Assembly: GCA_964571235.1 (NCBI GenBank)
Contig: CAZNAI010000010.1
Location: 62,001 to 126,000, forward strand
DNA: 64,000 nt
Direction: 5' to 3'
From: JACRAV01 sp964571235
GTDB lineage: Bacteria; Zixibacteria; MSB-5A5; GN15; FEB-12
Part shown: one piece after another, positions 1 through 7,590 of the stretch
How positions within the stretch are numbered: the stretch's first letter is position 1
Layout of the letters: every line of letters starts with the position of its first letter
Notes under the pieces: model-generated
Told to the model about the DNA's origin: nothing
The model's database searches: none
Seen by the model: only the letters and a program-made list of their open reading frames with translations
Made by a program: the position numbers and the translations under genes

Positions 1-243
1 GATACACCCCGCGAGACCATCATGCGGCATATCGCATACGTAAAATCACTCGACGATGCCGGCAAATTGGTGCTCGCCGGACCGTTTGAGAATTTCGCAG
101 GCGGGATGGTGATAGTGCGGGCTGAGTCGCTTGAGGCCGCAACAAAGATCGCCGAGTCCGACCCATTTGTCTCTGAGGGTGTGCGGAGATTCGAAGTCCG
201 CAAATGGTTCCTGGCCAATCGTGAGAATGGGTATTTGGGGTGA
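1..243 (+). CDS. YciI-like (YCII-related) protein, 5' truncated by window edge
   Basis: The reading frame is open from the first base and ends in TGA. The visible part (about 80 residues) matches the C-terminal two thirds of the small YciI/YCII-related fold: an AYVKSLDDAGKLVLAGPF stretch, then a GGMVIV strand and an EAATKIAESDPFV helix. Family members are about 90-100 residues, so only the N-terminal strand, with the usual His-Asp region, is likely missing. An internal ATG at position 22 exists, but the conserved frame continues upstream of it, so I treat the gene as cut by the window. YciI proteins are small alpha/beta-barrel dimers, mostly of unknown function and sometimes dehydrochlorinase-like. 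The stop overlaps the ATG of the next gene, suggesting translational coupling. Confidence 0.75.
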   Translation, partial: DTPRETIMRHIAYVKSLDDAGKLVLAGPFENFAGGMVIVRAESLEAATKIAESDPFVSEGVRRFEVRKWFLANRENGYLG

Positions 244-731
244 TGAAGATTGTAAAGGATGCGAAAATCTCTCGGGATGGAAAGTATCGTTACTACCTGA
301 CACGGACGTGGGACGCGAGCAAACCCTACGCATTGATCATTGGACTTAATCCTTCCACAGCCGATGCGATAAAGGACGATTCAACTGTCACGCGTTGCAT
401 CAGAATTGTGAAATCACTTTATTCATTCGGTGGATTGTCGATTTTAAATCTCTTCGCATTTCGCGCAACGAATCCTCGTGAACTCTTGATCGAGTCTGAC
501 CCAATAGGGCCGAAAAACGATTATTGGATCACAAAGTTCGTAGATCGAGCCGCACTCGTAATTGTCGCATGGGGGAATTCTGGCGATTTAAAAGGAAGGG
601 ACCAACGTATTCTTAAATTGGTTAGGAAACCGTACTGCCTTGGAATGAACAAAAATGGATCCCCGAAGCATCCAGGGAGACTGAAGAAGAGCGTCGGAAT
701 CGAGCCTTTTATTTGGGATCAACATACATAA
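243..731 (+). CDS. DUF1643 domain protein
   Basis: This 162-residue protein matches the DUF1643 family in layout: an N-terminal RYYLTRTW strand, the family signature LNPSTAD near residue 37, a DSTVTRC segment, LNLFAFRATNP, and VAWGNSG followed by a KNGSPKHPGR-like C-terminal motif. The family's role is unknown. Its members are often scattered single genes, sometimes near mobile or defence loci. The ATG at 243 shares its A with the upstream stop codon; a GTG at 240 is a less likely alternative. A palindrome lies directly after the stop and probably ends the transcript. I see no catalytic residues that would let me assign a reaction. Confidence 0.8.
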   Translation: MKIVKDAKISRDGKYRYYLTRTWDASKPYALIIGLNPSTADAIKDDSTVTRCIRIVKSLYSFGGLSILNLFAFRATNPRELLIESDPIGPKNDYWITKFVDRAALVIVAWGNSGDLKGRDQRILKLVRKPYCLGMNKNGSPKHPGRLKKSVGIEPFIWDQHT

Positions 732-759
732 GGCGGCTTCAAAGACGAAGCCGCTTTAC
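731..759 (+). terminator. Hairpin at end of DUF1643 gene; variant of the GGCGGGTTC repeat family
   Basis: The arms GGCGGCTTC and GAAGCCGCT flank an AAAGAC loop and run into TTTACA. The loop and flanks resemble the repeats at 16390, 36463, 44605 and 60769, with compensating changes in both arms. It overlaps the stop codon of the upstream gene, a position typical of an intrinsic terminator, although the T-tract is short. Confidence 0.5.
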
Positions 760-820
760 ACCGATGTAATCAGCATCCCCCCCTCTTGCCCCTTCGCTCC
801 ATATTGTCTACATTTACCGT

Positions 821-1561
821 GTGACCTCCACACCCCAACCCAAACTTCTCGATCGTCATGGGTACAAATACTACGACCTGGTCATGGCGCTGTTTGTCAC
901 CGTGCTCTTTTGCTCCAATTTCATCGGCGCGATAAAAATTTGGGAAGTCGGCGGGTACAAGTTCGGCGCAGGGATACTCTTCTTCCCCATCAGCTATCTC
1001 TTCGGTGACATTCTCACCGAGGTCTACGGCTACACTCGCGCCCGCAAAGTAGTCTGGGCGGGATTCGGGTCGCTGGTGTTCACTGTTCTTATGGCGCAGG
1101 TTGTCCTCTCCCTTCCGCCGGCACAGGGTTGGGTCGGGCAGGAACAGATGGAGTTTGTCTTTGGGTCAACGCCGCGCATCGTGATCGCCTCGATCATGGC
1201 CTATACCGCCGGTGAGTTCTGCAATTCGTATGTATTGGCGAAAATGAAAATAGCCACTAAGGGGCGGTTTCTCTGGATGCGAACGATTGGCTCGACTATT
1301 GTCGGCGAGGGAATCGACTCGTTGATCTTCTACCCGGCCGCATTCTGGGGGGTCTGGTCGCCGGAGAATGTGATTGGGGTGATGCTCGGAAACTATGCGC
1401 TCAAAGTGGCGTGGGAGGTGGCGGCGACACCGTTCACATACAAGATTGTCGGGTTCCTAAAGCGCAAAGAGCAGGAAGATTACTACGACTGGAAGACGAA
1501 CTTCACGCCCTTTTCGCTCGATGTCGACGACTCCGGTTCGGCACGAAAGCGGTCAAATTGA
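821..1561 (+). CDS. yhhQ: VUT family queuosine precursor transporter (YhhQ-like)
   Basis: A 246-residue integral membrane protein with about six hydrophobic segments. It shows the VUT/YhhQ (formerly DUF165) landmarks: a CSNFIGAIKIWEVGG region in the first helix, FPISYLFGDILTEVYGY near residues 56-72, an AYTAGEFCNSYVLAKMK segment, and an RTIGSTIVGEGIDSLIFYP motif. Family members import queuosine precursors (preQ0/preQ1) for tRNA modification at the inner membrane. The start is GTG at 821 with no convincing Shine-Dalgarno sequence, so initiation could be leaderless or from the in-frame ATG about 14 codons on. The charged C-terminal tail is slightly longer than usual. The gene appears to be monocistronic; no queuosine biosynthesis genes are in the window. 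Confidence 0.85.
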   Translation: MTSTPQPKLLDRHGYKYYDLVMALFVTVLFCSNFIGAIKIWEVGGYKFGAGILFFPISYLFGDILTEVYGYTRARKVVWAGFGSLVFTVLMAQVVLSLPPAQGWVGQEQMEFVFGSTPRIVIASIMAYTAGEFCNSYVLAKMKIATKGRFLWMRTIGSTIVGEGIDSLIFYPAAFWGVWSPENVIGVMLGNYALKVAWEVAATPFTYKIVGFLKRKEQEDYYDWKTNFTPFSLDVDDSGSARKRSN

Positions 1562-1563
1562 CC

Positions 1564-1685
1564 GTAGGTCGGGTTCCGACTGAGTCCACTGAAGGCGGAC
1601 GATGGAGAAACCCGACATCTTTGTCCCGAGGGAATCGTGTCGGGTTTCTTGTTTCGCTTGCGCGAAACTGCGGAACCCGACCTAC
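1564..1685. repeat. Composite nested inverted repeat (MITE-like)
   Basis: An outer perfect 14-bp inverted repeat (GTAGGTCGGGTTCC at 1564-1577 and its complement at 1672-1685) encloses an inner pair (GAAACCCGACA at 1607-1617 and its complement at 1638-1648). No protein frame in it looks real. A related but shorter palindrome with the same GTCGGGT/ACCCGAC arms is at 22921-22981, so this is a dispersed element of the genome. Confidence 0.65.
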
Positions 1686-1845
1686 TGAGAACTGCAACCC
1701 CTCACCTGTCACTTCGCGACATCCTCTCCCAAAGGGAGAGGAATTTGCATGGAACAGATAGAACATGGTCAGAGTGTATCCTTCTCCCTAAGGGAGAAGG
1801 TGGCTGAAGGCCGGATGAGGGGCGCCGGAAAACGACCCTCACATA
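1686..1845. repeat. Short palindromic repeats in intergenic region
   Basis: Two related palindromes are present: CCTCTCCCAAAGGGAGAGG at 1723-1741 and CCTTCTCCCTAAGGGAGAAGG-type arms at 1780-1800. The second is followed by a GGCTGAAGGCCGGATGAGG segment. These resemble dispersed palindromic repeats common in bacterial intergenic DNA. Frames running through them show no protein-like composition, and I see no gene here. Confidence 0.5.
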
Positions 1846-1851
1846 TCAACC

Positions 1852-1886
1852 CAAAACGAAAACGGGCCGCTTTAGGGGCGACCCGC
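1852..1886 (-). terminator. Intrinsic terminator of the 18-codon gene
   Basis: Read on the minus strand, GGGTCGC and GCGGCCC form a 7-bp stem with one G-T pair around a CCCTAAA loop. A GTTTTCGTTTT tract follows. The hairpin starts about 35 bases after the stop codon of the small gene at 1918-1974. Confidence 0.6.
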
Positions 1887-1917
1887 TTCTTAGGATTCAA
1901 ATTTGAAACCAGAAAAA

Positions 1918-1974
1918 TTATTTCTTTTTCGGTTTCTTTTTTTCCTTGGCCGGCTTGCTTTTGCCTTTCGCCAT
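1918..1974 (-). CDS. 18-residue lysine-rich micropeptide
   Basis: The frame encodes MAKGKSKPAKEKKKPKKK and a TAA stop. It is too short for most gene callers but has full gene architecture. A perfect AGGAGG lies six bases before the ATG, a candidate promoter (2053-2082) lies upstream, a 7-bp hairpin (2000-2018) sits in the leader, and a rho-independent terminator follows. Half of the residues are lysine and the rest are mostly Ala, Gly, Pro and Ser, so the product would be disordered and strongly cationic. It could bind nucleic acid, ribosomes or acidic membrane lipids, but no function can be assigned. It resembles the lysine-rich tails of some histone-like or ribosomal proteins, so a stand-alone tail peptide is one possibility. 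The stop of an OmpA-type gene lies 123 bp upstream on the same strand. Confidence 0.6.
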   Translation of the reverse strand: MAKGKSKPAKEKKKPKKK

Positions 1975-2052
1975 AACGTACCTCCTGATGTGGTTGAACA
2001 CATTCCCTGTAGGAATGTCGTTATCGGCGCGCATTTGCGCACGACGGCTTTT

Positions 2053-2082
2053 AGTTTACTGAATTGTTAAAACATTATGCAA
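2053..2082 (-). promoter_or_regulatory. Candidate sigma70-type promoter for the micropeptide gene
   Basis: On the minus strand, TTGCAT and TAAACT are separated by 18 bases. The predicted leader of about 70 nt contains a 7-bp stem (ACATTCC/GGAATGT) upstream of the AGGAGG ribosome site. The promoter lies just beyond the stop of the OmpA-type gene, so the small gene probably has its own transcript. Confidence 0.4.
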
Positions 2083-2097
2083 CAGAAAAAGTTACTT

Positions 2098-3765
2098 CTA
2101 CCGGAGGATGACGATGTCGATCCGACGGTTCTTGGCGCGTCCTTCCGGCGACTGGTTGCTCGCGACCGGTTTGTCGGCGCCAAAGCCGGTGGCGTGAATC
2201 TGCTCGGCGCTCATCGAGAGCGCTTGCCGCAAGTACTGCTGGACCGCGTAAGCGCGTTTCTCCGACAGTTGCATATTGGCCGCCGCTTCGCCACGATCGT
2301 CGGTGTGACCCTCGACTACCAGCTTGTTGCCGGGGAACATTTCGAGAATCGTCTTTACTTTCTCAAGAAGCGGCACCTGCTGGTCGGTAATTTCGGCTTT
2401 GCTGGCCGCGAACTGGAGTCCGGGAAGACGCACTACCAGGTCGTTGGTGGCGTTGTAGAGAATCTCACCTTCTGACGGATTAAGCAATTTACGGGCGCTT
2501 ACCAGTTTTTCTTCCTGCTCTTTTTGGGCGGTCAACTCAGCGGTTGCCTCGTCATGAGCCTTGGACAACTCAGCGAGTTTGGTCTGCTCGGTGGCAATCG
2601 CCTGGGTCAACCCCTGCTGTTGGGCGGAGAGTGTGAGCACAGCGCTGTCGATGGCGGTGAGCGTTGTCGCGGGATTGGCCGAGGCCGCCAAACCGAGCCG
2701 GGCCGCAATCGAACTCACCTGTGAGCTGATTCCGGAAAGCGAGTCGGCGATTTCGCGACTCCGACTGTCAATACTCGTGGCCATTGACTCAAGATTATCA
2801 GACTCCGGAGTCGCCTTTATGTATTCTGCCGTCCCTTTCAGTTGTCTGGCAAGGCCGGCCGACGATGTTTCCGACTTCTGGACATTGGACTGCAGGCTCT
2901 TGATGTACAATATAAGACTGTCGGCCGCCGCCAACGGCCCCTGATCAAACGGGAGTGTGCCGGCCCCGACTGTGGCGCCGATACGGTCCATCTGGATTTC
3001 GTACACGAGCATGAGTTTTTCCCAGGCGGCGTCATTGCGATTCAAGCTTCGCACTGACTGCGCGATGTTGGAGGCATGCCGGGCCTCGTATTCAGATCGA
3101 TCAGCTTCTTTCTTGGCCTCGGCGCGGTTGTACCGATCTTTGGAGAGAATATTGACTGCTTTTTGGTAGGCGGTCTTGGCGCGATCAAGTGTTGTCAGCG
3201 AATATTTGGTAGCTTCGTCGGTGACTGCTTTTTCAAGGAGCGATGCCGCCGTGCCAAGCATGTCTTTTTTGATTCCTTCGAGTTCGGCGGTATCAAAAAG
3301 CGGCGACGATTTGCCGGCGTCTTTGAGTGCGCCTTTGACATCGCCCGACTCGACCTTGCGGGTCGCGACCATGAACTGCTCCTCGGCCTTGCCATACAGC
3401 TCGGGGACGAGCATCGGCGCTTTGGCGGCGCGGGCCTTGTCACGTGGCGGGAGATATTCCTTGAGTGCTAATTGGCAGACCCCGGCCGCCTTGAAGGCGT
3501 TCTCTACATATTCACGGGCCTCGGCGAGGTAACCGTTGATCGACCGCGCGTCTTTTTTGAGCTCGATCGATTGCCTGGCTTCGCCGAATTTCGCCGCGGC
3601 ATTGGCGTAGGCTTTCGGCGCAAAGACATCAGCCGAGGTGTTTTTGGCCGAATCCATCAGCCGGGTGACATTGGCAAGGTCGTCTTGTGCGAACACTGAC
3701 TGACTGCCAAGCAGAATCAACGCTACCAAGCATGCCGCGCACATCATGCGATTTCGAAATTGCAT
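2098..3765 (-). CDS. OmpA family protein with long helical N-terminal region
   Basis: A 555-residue exported protein. The signal peptide is about residues 1-26 (hydrophobic LVALILLGSQSVFA, then Q). Residues about 30-430 are Ala/Lys/Glu-rich and predicted helical, with repeats resembling DUF4398/TPR-like hairpins and a coiled-coil stretch just before the last domain. Residues about 435-555 are an OmpA-like peptidoglycan-binding domain: EGHTDDRGE, SEKRAYAVQQYL and GRAKNRRIDIVI carry the usual Asp and Arg that bind diaminopimelate. It probably links the outer envelope to peptidoglycan. An AGGAG lies just upstream of the ATG. No beta-barrel is evident, so it is a periplasmic spacer-type OmpA protein rather than a porin. 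Confidence 0.85.
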   Translation of the reverse strand: MQFRNRMMCAACLVALILLGSQSVFAQDDLANVTRLMDSAKNTSADVFAPKAYANAAAKFGEARQSIELKKDARSINGYLAEAREYVENAFKAAGVCQLALKEYLPPRDKARAAKAPMLVPELYGKAEEQFMVATRKVESGDVKGALKDAGKSSPLFDTAELEGIKKDMLGTAASLLEKAVTDEATKYSLTTLDRAKTAYQKAVNILSKDRYNRAEAKKEADRSEYEARHASNIAQSVRSLNRNDAAWEKLMLVYEIQMDRIGATVGAGTLPFDQGPLAAADSLILYIKSLQSNVQKSETSSAGLARQLKGTAEYIKATPESDNLESMATSIDSRSREIADSLSGISSQVSSIAARLGLAASANPATTLTAIDSAVLTLSAQQQGLTQAIATEQTKLAELSKAHDEATAELTAQKEQEEKLVSARKLLNPSEGEILYNATNDLVVRLPGLQFAASKAEITDQQVPLLEKVKTILEMFPGNKLVVEGHTDDRGEAAANMQLSEKRAYAVQQYLRQALSMSAEQIHATGFGADKPVASNQSPEGRAKNRRIDIVILR

Positions 3766-4010
3766 ATCTGAACTCCTTTTCAGAATGATCGGATGGAATA
3801 TCTGTATCGCGCTCCGCCGTCGAATTGAAAACCGACTACCGGAAGCGCACAGATAAGATCATGGCAGGGAGGTCTCGGTTGCAACTAAAAAGGCGGGAGG
3901 GGCGGCACCAAATACCCCATATAGTTGAAGCGGATTACCTGGCCAGAATTGGGATGCGGGCACATTCACTGCAGTCGCTGAGAATTGGAAATGACTAAAC
4001 CACTCTTAAC

Positions 4011-4040
4011 TTGACAGTCTTGTCCAATTTCAGCTATATT
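4011..4040 (+). promoter_or_regulatory. Sigma70-type promoter for the orphan gene at 4121
   Basis: A consensus TTGACA is followed after 18 bases by TATATT. The predicted start near 4047 leaves a leader of about 75 nt before the ATG at 4121. The rest of the 355-bp gap (3766-4120) between the divergent genes shows no other gene or repeat. Confidence 0.6.
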
Positions 4041-4120
4041 TCAGATACGGATAGAGGTCCAGGGTAGTCCGCAATGGATTAAAATAACTAAGCGCCATTT
4101 GGTCGAGAACTGAGTCTGAA

Positions 4121-5587
4121 ATGAGCATAGTTTACAAAACCCCAACACTCTACATAATCGGATGGCTGTACTTTGAGAACGGCATGCTCTATTCCAAACC
4201 GTTATTTCCATCCGACATGGAGCAATTGGCAAAGACTCTCAGCAATCAGCTCTTTGGGACTGAAGGAATTGACTTGGAGCCTCACGGTTTTTTCAGGCCA
4301 AGGGAGGACGAGAAAGTTTTAAGCTTCTGCCTCAGATCGAGACTCAACGGAACGGACGCAGACCCATTTGCTAATTGTATTCGAAATGTAAACTTTGGCT
4401 TTAAGAACCACCGATTCATCTTGTCTTTGGAGCTCGAGAAAAAAGACAGTTGGCGGGAGGGTGTTCTCAAAATACACGATACAATTTTCAACCGTTTTTT
4501 TTCTCCTGTAGCCCTCAATGGCTTTTTCAAAGGACAGGGGTTTCAGCCAAAGTACATCTATACACATTGCTTACTCGTCTCACCGAATCGATCCCCAGGG
4601 TTTGACACAGTAGATTCCGTATACTCTCAAAGGAATACGAGCTTTGGCCACTACATTCGTGAGTACAGGCCCAACTGGAGACCTGAGGAGTTGCCTTACT
4701 CAATTGCATTTCGACGCCATTACATTCAACTCGGCACCAGTTACTCCCAGTTGCTCCTTGACGGCAAAACGTTGGGCGTGGAAGTACTGGACGATGTCCT
4801 TGACGCGATAGTGGTCGGCGGATTACAGCAAAATGTCAAGGGTGATTGGAGCAGAAGCAATCCAGCGGTAGTAGATAAGAGCGCGGGTAATAATACTGAT
4901 CGCATACTAAAGCGGGAAGATGGCGCATTGCTCCATGAAAACCACTTCAAGCAGACAAACGACTGGACTAACGACCTGATTGGAAGTGTTTTTGATCTAC
5001 TACAAAAATTCGCTCAAGCGCACAGCGCGGAGCACATTCGCCGCGCATTGGCAGTCGGTGGCATCATTGTATCATTTTATGTTGTGTTTCTACGAAAGAC
5101 GATAGAGGAGCTTTATCCTTGTAGCTTGGTTGTCGGAGTCGGCGCGGGTTTGTTGTGCCTCGGTGCCGCGTTTATTCCGAGGAAAGCATGCAGAATTTGG
5201 ATCAGGCTCTTAGTCATCGTCGCCGCGCATTTGTATCTTGGGGTTATGTGGTCATCCGATCATGTCGGGGACCTGAACTGCTGGCCATTTTCAAACGGCC
5301 AACCCAGCATCGAAGTACCATCCAATATCGGCGAAGCGACAAATACTAACCACACGTACATATTTCAAAATAGTAGAGATAAGCTGGAAGCTGGGGAGCA
5401 AAAGCGCCGGAAGAAGAAACGGCTCCACTCCAAGCAAGCATCACCGTCTCGTCCGACTGTGCCGCCATATGTCGCTCTTGACTCGACACGGGGAAAGCCG
5501 CCCAATTCATTGCCTGACTCGTCGAAGCTACTGATACGTGAGTCTACTTTGACTAGTCCTGGAGTTAGTCGCGATACGTGCCCCTGA
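4121..5587 (+). CDS. Orphan protein with central/C-terminal transmembrane segments
   Basis: A 488-residue protein I do not recognise. Residues 1-300 are soluble-looking, with alternating strands and aromatic residues (IIGWLYFENGMLY, NFGFKNHRFILSLELEKK). Residues about 308-385 hold three hydrophobic segments (ALAVGGIIVSFYVVFL, SLVVGVGAGLLCLGAAFI, IRLLVIVAAHLYLGVMW). The C-terminal 100 residues are Ser/Pro/Lys-rich and likely disordered. There is no signal peptide, so the large N-terminal part is probably cytoplasmic. The coding sequence is visibly AT-richer than its neighbours and the gene has its own near-consensus promoter, which suggests an acquired accessory gene. It converges with the M24 peptidase gene. 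No function is proposed. Confidence 0.7.
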   Translation: MSIVYKTPTLYIIGWLYFENGMLYSKPLFPSDMEQLAKTLSNQLFGTEGIDLEPHGFFRPREDEKVLSFCLRSRLNGTDADPFANCIRNVNFGFKNHRFILSLELEKKDSWREGVLKIHDTIFNRFFSPVALNGFFKGQGFQPKYIYTHCLLVSPNRSPGFDTVDSVYSQRNTSFGHYIREYRPNWRPEELPYSIAFRRHYIQLGTSYSQLLLDGKTLGVEVLDDVLDAIVVGGLQQNVKGDWSRSNPAVVDKSAGNNTDRILKREDGALLHENHFKQTNDWTNDLIGSVFDLLQKFAQAHSAEHIRRALAVGGIIVSFYVVFLRKTIEELYPCSLVVGVGAGLLCLGAAFIPRKACRIWIRLLVIVAAHLYLGVMWSSDHVGDLNCWPFSNGQPSIEVPSNIGEATNTNHTYIFQNSRDKLEAGEQKRRKKKRLHSKQASPSRPTVPPYVALDSTRGKPPNSLPDSSKLLIRESTLTSPGVSRDTCP

Positions 5588-5613
5588 TACCGGATTCAAT
5601 CAGGTCAACCGAT

Positions 5614-6783
5614 TCAGCGAACCGCAAGCTCCATCTGCTGAAGACTCAAGAACCGCGCACCTTCGGATGTGATGACAACGTCTTCTTCAAGGCCGACACA
5701 CCCGATTCCGGGAAGTAGAATCTCAAGTTCAAGAGTCAGCACGTTCCCCTCTTCAAGCGGGATGTTGGGCGTGTTGCCGTATCGCTCCCACTGTGGCCCC
5801 AATATTGCGCCACCGTCGTGGACCGATCGTCCAAGCTGATGCCCCAACGCGTGCTGATATTCTTCGTAGCCGTTATCTCGAAGAAGTTTTCGAGCGAGCG
5901 AATCGACCTCGTGCCCTTTCACTCCCGGTTTGCATTCCCGGCCGGTTTCGGTGATGATATCGCGGACACAGTTGAATGCGTCGATCAATGTGGCAGGCGG
6001 TCGTGATTCATCGCGAGCCGGGAAATAGGCAAGCCGCTGGATATCGGAGCAGTAATCGTCTTTGAGTATGCCGAAATCGACATGCAGAAGATCGCCGGGA
6101 GCGAGTTTGGCGGTGGTCGGGTGGCCGTGGCCGGGATCGGATTTGTCGCCGGCATTGACGATGGTCGCAAATGAGGACACTCCGCCGGTCTTTGCAATCT
6201 CGTTATCGATCAGTTCCCCGATTTGAATTTCGGTCATGCCGATTTTGATATTCGGCAAGACAGTTTCCCACACTTTCGAGGCAGAAATAGCCGCGGATTC
6301 TAATAAGTCAATTTCGGCCGGGAGTTTTCGGCTACGTATGCGTGAACATATCGGAAGCGATGAGACAAATCGGTCAGTGTACGGACTCCCTTTCAAGTGA
6401 TCACACAATTGGAGATACATGCCGTGGGTGAGGCCATCCGACCCGGTGTCATCTATGGAATAATTCAGCGCAATCGATTTGGGATCAAGGCGCGTAATTA
6501 ACTGGCGAAAGTCGGCGCCGACTCCTTGCGTGTATGGAATCACTTTGGTGAAATGCCCCGACTGAGAGAAGAGAGCTTCATCAAAGTTCCCCACCAGCGC
6601 GATAGATTCCCCCGATTTGGTGAAGACAAAAAACGACTGCCACGTTACATTTTGGCCGATCAATAACGGCATGACCGGATCGGCCATCATCGAGGTTTCG
6701 CGCACGAAGATGACCCAGCAGTCGATATCGAATTCCCGAAGGAGGCCCGAGGCTTGGTTGATCTTTTGCTTTACCAAATCCAC
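5614..6783 (-). CDS. M24 family metallopeptidase (Xaa-Pro aminopeptidase-like)
   Basis: A 389-residue protein with the two-domain creatinase/aminopeptidase P layout. The N-terminal alpha/beta domain (about 1-150) holds VNVTWQSFFVFT-type strands; the C-terminal pita-bread domain spans about 160-385. All five metal ligands are visible: HVDFG (Asp), YCSDIQR (Asp), HALGHQLG (His), LTLELEI (Glu) and LEEDVVI (Glu). It should be a cytoplasmic dinuclear-metal peptidase that cleaves X-Pro bonds or prolidase-type dipeptides. The start abuts the stop of the citryl-CoA lyase-like gene (3 bp apart), so the two are likely co-transcribed with the upstream lipoprotein gene. Confidence 0.85.
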   Translation of the reverse strand: MDLVKQKINQASGLLREFDIDCWVIFVRETSMMADPVMPLLIGQNVTWQSFFVFTKSGESIALVGNFDEALFSQSGHFTKVIPYTQGVGADFRQLITRLDPKSIALNYSIDDTGSDGLTHGMYLQLCDHLKGSPYTDRFVSSLPICSRIRSRKLPAEIDLLESAAISASKVWETVLPNIKIGMTEIQIGELIDNEIAKTGGVSSFATIVNAGDKSDPGHGHPTTAKLAPGDLLHVDFGILKDDYCSDIQRLAYFPARDESRPPATLIDAFNCVRDIITETGRECKPGVKGHEVDSLARKLLRDNGYEEYQHALGHQLGRSVHDGGAILGPQWERYGNTPNIPLEEGNVLTLELEILLPGIGCVGLEEDVVITSEGARFLSLQQMELAVR

Positions 6784-6786
6784 GAA

Positions 6787-7560
6787 TTACAGCTTTCTTT
6801 CCGCCGGACCGTCGTACTCAAATGGCGGCGGGCCGAGCGGACGCATCGGTTTTTCGCGCGTCATTTCTTCGTAGGCGTGGGCGATTAATCCCGGTACTCG
6901 TGAGATAATGAAAAATCCTTTACCGAGTCGCCAATCAAATCCCATGTCGGAAATGACCGCGGCAATGGCGCCATCGACATTTATTGGAAGCGCTTTGCCG
7001 GTCCGCTTTTCGAACGCCTTTTCCAGGGCACGAACTAATTCAATGTGGGCGCCGGAGTACCCGTGTTTCGCGGCAATCTCAAACAGCTTATTGGTGCGCG
7101 GATCGACTTTGTGCAATCTGTGCCCCAGACCGGGCATCCGTTTGTTTTGTGCGTTGAGCCAGTCGATCAATTTTTCAGCGACTTGTTCGGGAGTGTCGCC
7201 TTCGGAGCGTTTTTTCACAAAATCCTGCAAGATTCGGGCCGACTGCTCAATCGCGCCGCCGTGGGTATCGCCGATAACCAGCACTCCACCGGCCACTGCG
7301 GCATTGAGTGAGTTTCCCCCCGATAAGACTGTGCGGGTGCCCAGCACCGACGGCGGCGAGGCTCCGTGATCGATCGATGACACCAATATGGCGTTCATGA
7401 GAGCCGCCTCGGCTGGAGTTGGGCGCTCTCCTTTGAGGATTAGATAGACTGCCTCTGCGTAAGACAAATTTTGCATGATATCGGCGATGGCATACCCGCG
7501 GACATTAATCTTCCCCGGACCGATATCAGTAATTGCGGTTTTCCATTTTTCGTCGGACAT
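6787..7560 (-). CDS. Citryl-CoA lyase / short citrate synthase-like protein
   Basis: At 257 residues this is the short form of the citrate synthase fold, like citryl-CoA lyase or the C-terminal domain of ATP-citrate lyase, rather than a full citrate synthase (about 370-430). The likely catalytic residues are in place: His in SSIDHGASPPS, His in GHRLHKVDPRT and Asp in NVDGAIAAV, with a GDTHGG substrate loop. Citryl-CoA lyase splits citryl-CoA to acetyl-CoA and oxaloacetate in the two-step ATP-citrate lyase route of the reverse TCA cycle; related short proteins can also condense. No citryl-CoA synthetase gene is in the window. AAGGAGAT upstream of the ATG is a good ribosome site. The Kor operon about 1.1 kb away makes a role near 2-oxoglutarate plausible, but that is inference. 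Confidence 0.75.
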   Translation of the reverse strand: MSDEKWKTAITDIGPGKINVRGYAIADIMQNLSYAEAVYLILKGERPTPAEAALMNAILVSSIDHGASPPSVLGTRTVLSGGNSLNAAVAGGVLVIGDTHGGAIEQSARILQDFVKKRSEGDTPEQVAEKLIDWLNAQNKRMPGLGHRLHKVDPRTNKLFEIAAKHGYSGAHIELVRALEKAFEKRTGKALPINVDGAIAAVISDMGFDWRLGKGFFIISRVPGLIAHAYEEMTREKPMRPLGPPPFEYDGPAERKL

Positions 7561-7590
7561 GATCTTTTCTTATCTCCTTCAACGCACAAT

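Noticed and set aside
1723..1800. Paired short palindromes as operators
   Set aside because: They match common dispersed repeats rather than promoter-linked sites; no promoter lies nearby.
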